A stretch of 23,468 nt of DNA, from assembly GCF_019649055.1 (NCBI RefSeq), contig NW_026570645.1:1-23468 (forward strand). Reading direction: 5' to 3'. This DNA is from Paramacrobiotus metropolitanus (taxonomy: Eukaryota; Tardigrada; Eutardigrada; Parachela; Macrobiotidae). Each line of letters opens with the position of its first letter. Positions within the stretch are counted from its first letter, which is position 1. The translations under genes and the position numbers were made by a program. Shown here piece by piece: positions 11,453 through 19,221 of the stretch. The notes beneath the pieces are model-generated. The model saw nothing but the letters and a program-made list of their open reading frames with translations. It did no database searches and had not been told where the DNA came from.

Positions 11453-12248
11453 TGTTCAAACCGGAGAAGTGTCACTTTCTAAAGCGACAGTCAACGTACT
11501 GGGATTTACGGTGACGCGGGAAGGCGTGGTGGCCGACCCTGAAAAGGTACGTGCCATTACCGATTTCCCGGTTCCCGCAAATCTTAAAGCCGTACGTGCG
11601 TTTCTCGGTTTAACCGGGTTATACCGGCGCTTCATCAAAGACTACGCGGCGCTGGCCTGTCCGCTGTACGAGCTGACGAAGAAGGACGTGCCGTTCGTTT
11701 GGGAGCAGCTGCAGGAGGGGGCATTCGAGGCGTTGAAGAACTGTCTCGTCTCGTCGCCGGTGCTTGGACACTTTGACGTATCGCGACCGGTGGAGATCCA
11801 CCCGGACGCCAGTGGATACGCCATCGGAGTGGTCATTCTGCAGCAGGATTGCGACGGTGTCTTGCGTGTGCTGGCTTATGGGAGCCGCCGCTTGAACGCC
11901 GCGGAGCGGAACTACAGCACCACGGAGCGGGAGTGTTTGGGAATCGTCTGGACCGCAGATAAGTTTCGTTACTATCTGTTAGGTCGGGTTGTGACGGTCA
12001 TCACTGACCATCATAGTTTGTGTTGGTTGGTGAACATTCAGTCTCCCAGTGGTCGCTTGGTCCGTTGGGCACTTCGACTCCAAGAGTTCGATCTGGTGAT
12101 TCGACACAAGAGCGGAGCGAAGCATGCCGATGGAGACTGTCTGTCTCGATACCCACCGGCTACGGAGACCGGTGTGTTGGCGGTGATGGCGGTACGTGAG
12201 GAGACGGGCCCCACCTACGCAAGCAATGTTGGATGCACAGTCCAATGA
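11433..12248 (+). pseudogene. RT connection and RNase H domain
   Basis: This frame continues pol after a change near 11440-11480. It begins with the thumb/connection segment (VLGFTVTREG, then FLGLTGLYRRFIKDYA) and contains RNase H: PDASGYAIG (Asp codon 11805), NYSTTERECLGIVW with the catalytic Glu, and VITDHHSL. It ends with the conserved tether AKHADGDCLSRYPP. RNase H removes RNA from the RNA-DNA hybrid. The frame stops at 12248 shortly after a frame change near 12205-12225. Confidence 0.92.
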
Positions 12249-12460
12249 CCCTTGGATTCAGGAGGTGATGGAGCAGATGGACTCGGTCAAGAGCGTTCAG
12301 AAGGTGTACGCCGTGAAGGACAGGTTGCTCTGTCGCGAGTGGAAGAGTCAAGGTGAAAAACATTTACTGCTAGCCGTTCCGAAAGCGTTACGTTTTGAGG
12401 TACTGGCGTTCTGCCACGATGACCCGATGGGAGGACATCTCGGTTTTGCGGACCTGGGAC
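12210..12460 (+). pseudogene. Integrase N-terminal zinc-finger segment, own frame
   Basis: The segment preceding the integrase core (DPWIQEVMEQMDSV ... FCHDDPMGGHLG) is in a frame different from both RNase H and the core. The two histidines of the H2C2 finger (codons 12415 and 12436) are here, while the two cysteines (12524 and 12533) are in the downstream frame. One indel at about 12440-12460 therefore splits the finger. Confidence 0.8.
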
Positions 12461-13550
12461 CGAGTGCGGAAGCGGTTCTTCTGGCCTCAAGCGATCAACT
12501 TTACGGAGCAGTATGTGGCGTCTTGTGCACCGTGCCAGGCGCGGAACCGGTTGACGACGAAGGCGGCCGGACCGATCCAGTCGTTCTGTCCGGAGCGGCC
12601 GTTCGAGATGTTAGCCATGGATTTTCTGGGGCCGTTGCCCAGATCCAAGCGTGGAAACCAATATATATTGGTAGTGACTGACCTTTTCACTAAATATGTA
12701 TTGGCAGGCGCATTTCCGGTGCAGAGTGCGATGACAGTGGCGAAATTCTTGGTTTTTGAAGTGTTTCTGCAGCATTCGTTTCCCTTGAGGATCTTGAGCG
12801 ATCAGGGGACACCGTTTGTCAATCAGCTGACAAGTGACCTTTACAAGGTACTGGAAGTGAAGCGCGTTACGACAAGCGGATATATGCCACAAACCAACGG
12901 CTCGTGCGAAAGGTACAATCAGACGCTGGCGCATATGATGTCGAAGTTCATAGACGCTGAGCAGCGCACCTGGGACGAGGTGCTGCCGTTCGTGGTGTTC
13001 GCGACTAACACCAGTAAGCACGACACGACGAAAGAATCGCCATTCAAGCTGCTGTACGGAAGGGAGCCGACGCTGTCGGTCGACATCGCCTTTCCAACGG
13101 TGGCGGATGCGTTCGTGTATGATGTCGGAGAGCGGATGGAGGCGCTTCATGCAAAGGCGAATGCGCGCATTGAGGGGAAGCAGAACTACCTCCACGCCCA
13201 CGACGATCACCCGGAAGTGACGTACAAAGACGGGGATTACGTTTTGGTGTTCAACCCTGCCGGAAAGCGCGGTAAGGCGACCAAATTACTGAGTCGTTTT
13301 TATGGGCCCTACCGAGTGCTTAGGCAAACGTCGCCCGTGAATTACGAAGTGGAAACTTGCGGGATCCGGAAGCGAAGGAACGTTTTCGTTACCCACGTGT
13401 CAAAGATAAAGTTGTTCAAGGATCGCAACGAGATGTTCGTTGACTCCGAGGATGAGGACGGCGAAGGATGGATTCCTGTCGCGCGTCCCAAGCAACTGGT
13501 GGACCACGCCGAGATCACAGACACGGTGGCGGAAGAGGAGCCGTCTACCA
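12455..13550 (+). CDS. Integrase core and C-terminal domain
   Basis: This frame opens with TWDRVRKRFFWPQ and the finger cysteines CAPC (12524-12535). The DDE residues are Asp at 12620 (MDFLGPLP), Asp at 12800 (SDQGTPF) and Glu at 12908 (NGSCERYNQ), with 35 residues between the second and third, as in retroviral integrases. A GPY/F module follows (FYGPYRVLRQTSPVNYEVE, near 13300), then NVFVTHVSKIKLF and an acidic tail. Integrase inserts the cDNA into the genome. There is no stop after it: the same frame runs on into the envelope region to 14776. The N-terminal limit is set by the frame change, not by a start codon. Confidence 0.93.
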
Positions 13551-14776
13551 CCCTGGCGGGCGCCCCTGAAATTGCGGCCCCTGTGGTGCCAGCGGTACAG
13601 GCCCCTGTGATGACTGAGGTAGTGACAACGGCGGAGGCGGAGATGCTCGCGCCGGTGACTCGGGAAAACTCGGAAACGGAACAGCAGCGTTCGGGTCGTG
13701 AGCGCAGGGCCCCGGACCGGTATGACCCATGCTCATACAAGCACTTTTACGGCTTGCTGCTGTTGGTGTTGTTGTTTATGCCCTTAGTCGCAGCACTGGA
13801 GGTGGCTGTCTGCGACTGCTCTTCACCACGACAGGTCGGTGTCGTAAGTTTTGAGCGTTACGAGCAATGCCGGACCAACATGTCGTCCGTCAAGTTCACC
13901 CCGGTCAAGTATGACATCTATACTGAAGATAAAGCCCGGACCGTGTTCCAAGGCTTCAGCTGTCGGGCCTGGGAGGAGACCTTGCACATCGAGGAAGGAT
14001 TTCTGGGCTGGAGGGACACGACGAAGTCCTCCAGGGAGAAGCCGTTAGCAGCGAGAGATTGTTGGGTCATGGCTAACACGTTCAAATGCGGTGTGAATTC
14101 AATGGTGAAGCGTGGTAGTGTCTGGTCTTTTACAGCAGAGCCGAAGGGCGAAGGAGCCTGGTACTCTACGAAGACGTACACTACATACAACTGTGAGCTC
14201 GAGGAGTTGAGCCTGGAGCAGGAGTGCAAAACGTGCCCAATTATGACTATCGTCAGTGAGGTAGCGACGGATCGCACCGTAGGCTACGCGATTCTGGCAC
14301 ACCGGACCGTGGTATGGAACGACATTTCGCAAACGCAGAGACCGTGCGAGACGGCTCGGCTGACCAGGCGAGTCGGTCAATTGTATAACGATACCAACGG
14401 TGTGATGCGAATCCGCGATACTGCGCGGCAAATGGATTTTGTTCTAGGCGCAATGGCGCGCTTGTGCGGACAGACCGGAACAAAGGCATTCCGTGTGGTC
14501 GGAGAAACGAGTATGCTGTTGGTGGTGCTGACGCGTGCGGAGAAGATCCTGTTCCAGGATTTCAACTACACCGCCGGAGGCAGTGTCGCGGGAGGGGGAG
14601 GAAAAGATTCGGCATTTAGAGGCAAAAGGAACTTGCTGGGATTCGCGGGTGGAACACATCCCGGATTTCCGTCGGGATCATCGCGCACCGTAATGCCGTT
14701 GCCCGTGACAGTGGCTACAACAACTGTCGGAAGAAAGACGCCGGAGGCGGAAGGCGCAACCACTGAACCCCGATGA
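13551..14776 (+). CDS. Envelope glycoprotein, surface part, fused in frame to integrase
   Basis: Downstream of integrase the same frame passes through a Pro/Ala/Glu-rich stretch and an arginine-rich patch, then a hydrophobic block (FYGLLLLVLLFMPLVAA, ~13745-13795) that looks like a signal peptide. The following ectodomain starts CDCSSP and has many cysteines, N-glycosylation sites (for example NYTA, NDTN) and a basic furin-like site R-G-K-R at 14618-14629. The cysteine layout resembles class III (gB-like) glycoproteins of jingchuviruses and of some Gypsy/BEL elements; this match is by eye. There is no ATG just before the signal peptide, so expression probably needs splicing. It ends at TGA 14774-14776. 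Confidence 0.75.
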
Positions 14777-15702
14777 CGCTACAACAGTACCTACCCGAGC
14801 ATCTACAGTGGATCATGGACTCGGTGGTGGAGCAGGAGAACCACATTGCGGAAGCTATTAACGCCGTCGACTGTCGGTTAAGTAGACTTAAAATCGAAAA
14901 TCTTCATTCACTGTCGAAAGTGAGCGGGATTTTGGCTGCGCGTGCTATGCACTTTACAGAGTGTCAAAGCTTGGAGAGCTTCGGGAGCATGGGCATTTTA
15001 CGTCAGTGCCGACCGTTTAACCTGACGTTCGAAGCGCAGAACACCGTTTACTGCGGCGTACAACCTCGTTCGGGAAACTTTACGATTTCTCGCGACGGAT
15101 TCACGGCGATTAAGTGGCAAGAATGCTACTGGCAATCGCATACGGTGAACTTCCGTGGAATTCCCCACGTCTGGAGAGACGGAGATTGGCGACCAGTGCA
15201 GCCGGTGCAGTATGCTGACCGACAGCTGTTACTCGCGCCTTTCCAGGAGACTGTCGACCTTTCTGGGGCTTTGCTGGAAGCAGCCGCCGAGAAGGAGCAT
15301 GCGATGACGTTCCAATTACTGGGCCAGTTGGCCGGTGTGATGGAACATAACGGAGTGGAGAACGTGGAATCGTTCGTCCAGAACGTACAGCAGTCAGCAA
15401 GTGTACCTGACCTAATGTCTAAGATACGTTGGTTCAAAACGATGTTCGGGTCGATCACTACGGTCGTAGTGCTAGTGCTGATTGTGCTGGTCATATTTCA
15501 GTGTCGTGGACCGATAGCTGGGTGCGGAAAGCGGATTTCGAATCGCTTGACAGAACGGAGACATCGACGTTCGACTGTGGTAGCGGAACCGGTGACATAC
15601 GTCAGCGCTCCCGAGGATCCCGGCTATGAAGCGATTAACCCACCGGATAAGGAGGAGGGACGGATTTTCATTCCGCTGCACCGTACGAATAACCGGACTT
15701 AA
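14773..15702 (+). CDS. Envelope glycoprotein, transmembrane part
   Basis: It starts with ATG overlapping the preceding TGA (ATGA, 14773-14776) and is open for 309 codons. It begins with an amphipathic, probably helical stretch (QQYLPEHLQWIMDSVVEQEN), then ECQSLESFG, CGVQPRSGNFTISRDGF and ECYWQSHTVNF, which recall the C-terminal ectodomain of gB-like fusion proteins. A transmembrane segment (TVVVLVLIVLVIF, ~15454-15495) precedes a ~65-residue basic tail with GYEAI, a possible sorting motif. As it lacks its own signal peptide it would normally be the second half of one envelope; the split is either a one-base indel or true stop-restart coupling. Confidence 0.75.
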   Translation: MTLQQYLPEHLQWIMDSVVEQENHIAEAINAVDCRLSRLKIENLHSLSKVSGILAARAMHFTECQSLESFGSMGILRQCRPFNLTFEAQNTVYCGVQPRSGNFTISRDGFTAIKWQECYWQSHTVNFRGIPHVWRDGDWRPVQPVQYADRQLLLAPFQETVDLSGALLEAAAEKEHAMTFQLLGQLAGVMEHNGVENVESFVQNVQQSASVPDLMSKIRWFKTMFGSITTVVVLVLIVLVIFQCRGPIAGCGKRISNRLTERRHRRSTVVAEPVTYVSAPEDPGYEAINPPDKEEGRIFIPLHRTNNRT

Positions 15703-15725
15703 CGTCTTGAGGACCTGCGACGTCT

Positions 15726-15734
15726 GGGAAGGGG
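15726..15734 (+). other. Polypurine tract
   Basis: GGGAAGGGG lies three bases before the 3' LTR start and is the only long purine run after the last stop codon. In LTR elements it primes plus-strand synthesis. Confidence 0.7.
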
Positions 15735-15737
15735 CAA

Positions 15738-16068
15738 TGTTACATAACCGGATTACTCATGTAGTAATGTAACCTATGGTCATATGTTTTTCCCTATGGT
15801 CATGTACCTATGGTCATGTGTGCGTTTATTGTTTGCATGGGCCAGATGTACTGACAATGTACTGCTTTCTCATGCCCTTGTGAGCCAGATGTACTGACAA
15901 TGAGTGATTGTCTGATATTAGGTCGTTTCCCTGGATGTCCTGTTATTTGCGGCTTAGGCCGTTATATAAGCTCATGTTTACTTGTTATTTGTTAGTTCTT
16001 AGCTGAGTATTATTAAAGTGGCTAAAACCCGATATTCATTACGCCTTACGGATAGTGTAAGCGTATCA
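15738..16068 (+). repeat. 3' LTR
   Basis: It starts TGTTACATAACC and shares nearly all of the 5' LTR, including TATA (15963) and ATTAAA (16012). Differences: three rather than four CTATGGTCAT motifs (15774, 15794, 15808), a second copy of GCCAGATGTACTGACAATG (15841 and 15884), and a final GTATCA instead of GTAACA. The LTRs are therefore not a clean identical pair. Confidence 0.92.
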
Positions 16069-16153
16069 AGTGTTATTAACTTTATTTGGCCATAAAGAAC
16101 CCATAGACAAAAAAACTAGATTTCAAACCTTACCAACCGCTGTAATAACGGGT
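16069..16153. other. Unique spacer between LTR element and foldback element
   Basis: This 85 bp AT-rich stretch shows no match to the satellite, to either neighbouring element or to any gene. It is the right flank of the LTR element and the left flank of the foldback element. Confidence 0.5.
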
Positions 16154-16159
16154 GGCGTA

Positions 16160-16314
16160 TGTAACCGACCAAAACGTCCGGACGACCAAGACGTCCGGCG
16201 GACGTTTTGGTCGTTAAACCGACCAAACCGTCTGGGGGCCAAAAAAACGTCCGCCGTAAATTTTGCCCACCCAAAATTTTTTGCGTTCTCAATGCAACCT
16301 AAACCTTCTGAAAG
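16160..16314 (+). repeat. Left terminal inverted repeat
   Basis: It pairs with 17597-17752. A second inverted repeat lies inside it: GACCAAAACGTCCG (16167-16180) and CGGACGTTTTGGTC (16198-16211) can form a subterminal hairpin. The same hairpin is present in the right copy, with two changes in one stem strand. Confidence 0.9.
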
Positions 16315-16321
16315 CTTTTTC

Positions 16322-17470
16322 CGCCCGGACACTTTGGTTGGAGCACTATTTAGGTCCGGACATTTGGTCGGAGCAGTATTTCAGCCCGGACATTTTGGTC
16401 GGAGCACTAACTAGGCCCGGACACTTTGGTTGGAGCACTATTTAGGCCCGGACACTTTAGCCGGAGCAGTATTCAGCCCGGACATTTTGGTCGGAGCACT
16501 AACTAGGCCCGGACACTTTGGTTGGAGCACTATTTAGGCCCGGACACTTTAGTCGGAGCAGTATTCAGCCCGGACATTTTGGTCAGACACTAACTAGGCC
16601 CGGACACTTTGGTTGGAGCACTATTTAGGCCCGGACACTTTAGTCGGAGCAGTATTCAGCCCGGACATTTTGGTCGGAGCACTAACTAGGCCCGGACACT
16701 TTGGTTGGAGCACTATTTAGGCCCGGACACTTTAGCCGGAGCAGTATTCAGCCCGGACATTTTGGTCGGAGCACTAACTAGGCCCGGACACTTTGGTTGG
16801 AGCACTATTTAGGCCCGGACACTTTAGTCAGACAGTATTCAGCCCGGACATTTGGTCGGAGCACTAACTAGGCCCGGACACTTTGGTTGGAGCACTATTT
16901 AGGCCCGGACACTTTGGTTGGAGCACTATTTAGGCCCGGACACTTTAGTCGGAGCAGTATTCAGCCCGGACATTTTGGTCAGACACTAACTAGGCCCGGA
17001 CACTTTGGTTGGAGCACTATTTAGGCCCCGGACACTTTAGTCGGAGCAGTATTCAGCCCGGACATTTTGGTCGGAGCACTAACTAGGCCAGACACTTTGG
17101 TTGGAGCACTATTTAGGCCCGGACACTTTAGCCGGAGCAGTATTCAGCCCGGACATTTTTGGTCGGAGCACTAACTAGGCCCGGACACTTTGGTTGGAGC
17201 ACTATTTAGGCCCGGACACTTTAGTCGGAGCAGTTTTCAGCCCGGACATTTTGGTCGGAGCACTAACTAGGCCCGGACACTTTGGTTGGAGCACTATTTA
17301 GGCCCGGACACTTTAGTCGGAGCAGTATTCAGCCCGGACATTTTGGTCGGAGCACTAACTAGGCCCGGACACTTTGGTTGGAGCACTATTTAGGCCCGGA
17401 CACTTTAGTCGGAGCAGTATTCAGCCCGGACACTTTGGTCGCAGCACTATTTAGGCCCGGACACTTTGAA
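16322..17470. repeat. Minisatellite core: ~92 bp higher-order repeat of three 30-31 bp monomers
   Basis: Three related monomers alternate: GGCCCGGACACTTTGGTTGG-type ending AGCACTATTTA, CCCGGACACTTTAGTCGG-type ending AGCAGTATTCA, and CCCGGACATTTTGGTCGG-type ending AGCACTAACTA. The trio repeats about eleven times, with CTAACTA markers near 16407, 16499, 16590, 16681, 16775, 16866, 16986, 17077, 17171, 17264 and 17356. The wider 16866-16986 step holds one extra copy of the first monomer. Monomers share GTCCGG and TTTTGGTCGG words with the terminal repeats. Confidence 0.93.
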
Positions 17471-17477
17471 CCTGGAG

Positions 17478-17592
17478 TCCTGGTTGAAATAATGCTCCCG
17501 ACCAAATGTCGGCCTAATGTCTCCAACCAAAATGTCGGGCCTGAATATCTCCGACCATGTCCGGCTAACACTCCGACCAAAGTGTCCGGGCA
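17478..17592 (-). repeat. Diverged minisatellite monomers in inverted orientation
   Basis: Read on the minus strand this stretch gives three to four diverged monomers (CCCGGACACTTTGGTCGGAG at the outer end). They join the right terminal repeat just as the plus-strand monomers join the left one, so the foldback symmetry extends beyond the 155 bp ends. Confidence 0.75.
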
Positions 17593-17596
17593 GGCT

Positions 17597-17752
17597 CTTT
17601 CAGAAGGTTTAGGTTGCATTGAGAACGCAAAAAAATTTCGGGTGGGCAAAATTTACGGCGGACGTTTTTTTGGCCCCCGGACGGTTTGGTCGGTTTAACG
17701 ACCAAAACGTCCGCCGGACGTCTTGGTCGTTCGGACGTTTCGGTCGGTTACA
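17597..17752 (-). repeat. Right terminal inverted repeat
   Basis: Reverse complement of 16160-16314 with four substitutions and one extra T in a T-run. It ends GGTTACA just before the GGCGTA duplication. Confidence 0.9.
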
Positions 17753-17758
17753 GGCGTA

Positions 17759-17973
17759 CTACTTTCGATGCAGTCGTATCAATGTACACAGATAAATCTA
17801 AATACATCTAGTGCATACAGAGTGATTACAGACCATACACACAAATCCATACACAATTTGTTTATCAATATGCACATCATAGAGTAGTGAGTACCACTCG
17901 GTATCTACGGACTACGATCAAAATTTAATGAAGAATTTGCCTAGTTAACATGAGAAGGGTTCGGGACTGTGCA
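17759..17973. other. No gene seen; AT-rich spacer
   Basis: About 215 bp of AT-rich sequence after the foldback element. It may include the 3' untranslated tail of the minus-strand retroelement fragment that follows, but no polyadenylation signal or A-tract is clear. Confidence 0.4.
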
Positions 17974-18207
17974 CTACACACTCATAGCATTACCATGTAT
18001 TATCTCCAAACTTAAACGCTGAAAAGAAAACAAGTGGTACGAGTCTCGCCTGTTCTGGTAAACAGTTTTTTTACCAATCTCCTTTAACAAAACGACTGCA
18101 GCATCGCAATAAGTACCAAATGTCTCGCACGCAATGGCGACAAAATAACATCGATCAGTAAGCGACTTGTATTTCCCCATCTTGACGGCTTCTGGAATTT
18201 TAGATTT
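17974..18207 (-). pseudogene. 3' fragment of a second, older non-LTR retrotransposon copy
   Basis: The minus-strand frame (MGKYKSLTDRCYFVAIACET ... QRLSLEIIHGNAMSV) aligns by eye with the C-terminal end of the larger element at 19222-19584 (RRYAYLLGRYIFSPIAFET ... QRISLEIQRGNAASI). Shared landmarks are the K-KY start, the F-x-x-I-A-x-ET block, KE(I/L)GK, and QR(L/I)SLEI followed by GNA. The identity is modest, so the copies come from different insertions or related families. Everything upstream of the last ~75 residues is missing, as expected of a severely 5'-truncated insertion. Confidence 0.65.
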
Positions 18208-18444
18208 AACTTTTAAGGAGAAGACGTATTAGTCGCATTTCCATAGTCGAGTGTACGCGATAACTTTCTTAGCATCGATCCGGCCGGCTTCCGAAAGTTG
18301 TAGCGCGTGGTGTTATCTTTTACTTGGATCATATCCAGGAGTAAGCCGGAAGCGGGATTAATCTTTGTTCCAGATCTTGCACAGCCCACTGCATCGCTCT
18401 GGCGCCATCGGTCGAATATGTGAGGAATCCGAGTATCCAATCGC
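18208..18444. other. No recognisable gene
   Basis: A 75-codon minus-strand frame (18213-18440) covers most of this stretch but matches no family I recognise and has no other support. The left border coincides with the end of the retroelement fragment and the right border with an inverted-repeat element. Confidence 0.35.
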
Positions 18445-18969
18445 TATCACATATTGGTAGAGGTCAATTACATTTGGGTAACTGATGCGCGTCGGGTAAC
18501 GGAGAAACGCGTAAAAGACTATCCATGACTCAGCGAAAAAATTATCGTCCAATCGTAAGTCGAGTACGCTTCCGTGCCGAGAAAGAAATTGAACACCGAA
18601 GTGGAACTGAAAACCTCATTTTTAATGCTGTAATGTGGTAAATGTGGTATTACGTCAAAAAAGTCAATGAAGAATTTTGGAATGTGACTCTGGGTCGTTG
18701 GATTTACTTTTGGTCCAAACACAAACAAATTTTTTCGATCTGTGCAGGAGAGTTACGAGTTACTCGTAGTTTGGGTAATGGTTGCGCTTCGACGTCGAAG
18801 CGCAACGCTTACGCGGACAAGTAAGCTGAAAACCCATCCCAGATTTTGTGACTGCGAATCAGAATGTTTACTTGTTTACGCGCTGTTACGTCACATTTTT
18901 TACGCGTTTCCCCGTTACCCGACGCGCAACGCTTACCCAAATGTAATTGACCTCCACCATTATGTGATA
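18445..18969. mobile_element. Candidate MITE-like inverted-repeat element
   Basis: Arms 18445-18516 and 18897-18969 are reverse complements over ~72 bp with scattered mismatches (core AGGTCAATTACATTTGGGTA and GCGCGTCGGGTAACGG). The ~380 bp between them has no coding signal. The centre holds a perfect 26-bp palindrome (18781-18806) whose flank TTTGGGTAATGGTTGCGC (from 18770) repeats a word found in both arms (TTTGGGTAA..g.TGCGCGTC). No target-site duplication could be fixed, so the outer limits are uncertain. Confidence 0.55.
18781..18806. repeat. Perfect 26-bp palindrome
   Basis: The sequence reads GTTGCGCTTCGAC and then its exact reverse complement, with no spacer. A smaller hairpin, TACGAGT-T-ACTCGTA, lies just upstream at 18754-18768. 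Confidence 0.95.
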
Positions 18970-18972
18970 TTA

Positions 18973-19005
18973 CTACGCGCAGCAATTGGTATTTGTTGCG
19001 CGTAG
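18973..19005. repeat. Hairpin next to the inverted-repeat element
   Basis: CTACGCGCA (18973-18981) and TGCGCGTAG (18997-19005) form a 9-bp perfect stem that can be lengthened by an inner CAA/TTG pairing. It sits four bases outside the right arm of the preceding element. Confidence 0.7.
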
Positions 19006-19139
19006 CCACCACACAACACCCTGGAAAGTCAATAAGAATGCGAGACAATCAGAATTTGCAAATGCTTCCGGCAAAACGAGATTATGAGTACTTTTCCCCA
19101 TGCATCACGGAACTAACGGCTATCGTTAAAACTTGAAAG
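19006..19139. other. No gene seen
   Basis: Spacer between the hairpin and the 3' end of the minus-strand non-LTR element; nothing recognisable. Confidence 0.4.
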
Positions 19140-19221
19140 GTTCAACGAAATCCGTGAGTGAATACTTTATTAATAATAATCGCACAGTTCAGGTAAGAAA
19201 GAAAGAAAAACGCTATCTTAT

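Larger units (their letters stand above)
8171..16068 (+). mobile_element. Ty3/Gypsy-type LTR retrotransposon with envelope (errantivirus-like), degenerate
   Basis: Direct terminal repeats of ~325 bp flank, in order, a tRNA primer site, gag, aspartic protease, RT, RNase H, integrase and an envelope-like glycoprotein, ending in a purine tract. The order PR-RT-RH-IN, the RT motif YLDDVII and the GPY motif after the integrase core place it in Ty3/Gypsy rather than Copia or BEL. The terminal repeats begin TGTTAC and end GTAACA (GTATCA in the right copy), a 6-bp inverted repeat. At least ten single-base frame changes interrupt gag and pol, so it cannot be expressed as written unless these are assembly errors. 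No target-site duplication is visible: ATCT precedes it and AGTG follows. Confidence 0.93.
16160..17752. mobile_element. Foldback-like non-autonomous DNA transposon with minisatellite core
   Basis: Terminal inverted repeats of ~155 bp (16160-16314 and 17597-17752) begin TGTAACCGACC and differ by four substitutions and one T. The element is bounded on both sides by GGCGTA (16154-16159 and 17753-17758), a 6-bp target-site duplication. No transposase frame is present; the ~1.28 kb interior is almost wholly tandem repeat. Long inverted ends with tandem repeats inside recall Foldback elements, although those usually make 9-bp duplications. A 6-bp duplication does not point to one superfamily, so the class is left open. 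Confidence 0.85.

Noticed and set aside
16070-16414. ORFs of 60-114 codons in and around the minisatellite (also 17378-17698 and the minus strand).
   Set aside because: They are products of the 30-31 bp period and of the inverted termini, with repetitive composition and no family match.
16322-17470. CRISPR-like regular array.
   Set aside because: There are no unique spacers: all monomers are related to one another, and the context is eukaryotic.
18213-18440. 75-codon minus-strand ORF between the retroelement fragment and the inverted-repeat element.
   Set aside because: No family recognised, it does not continue the retroelement homology, and such length occurs by chance.
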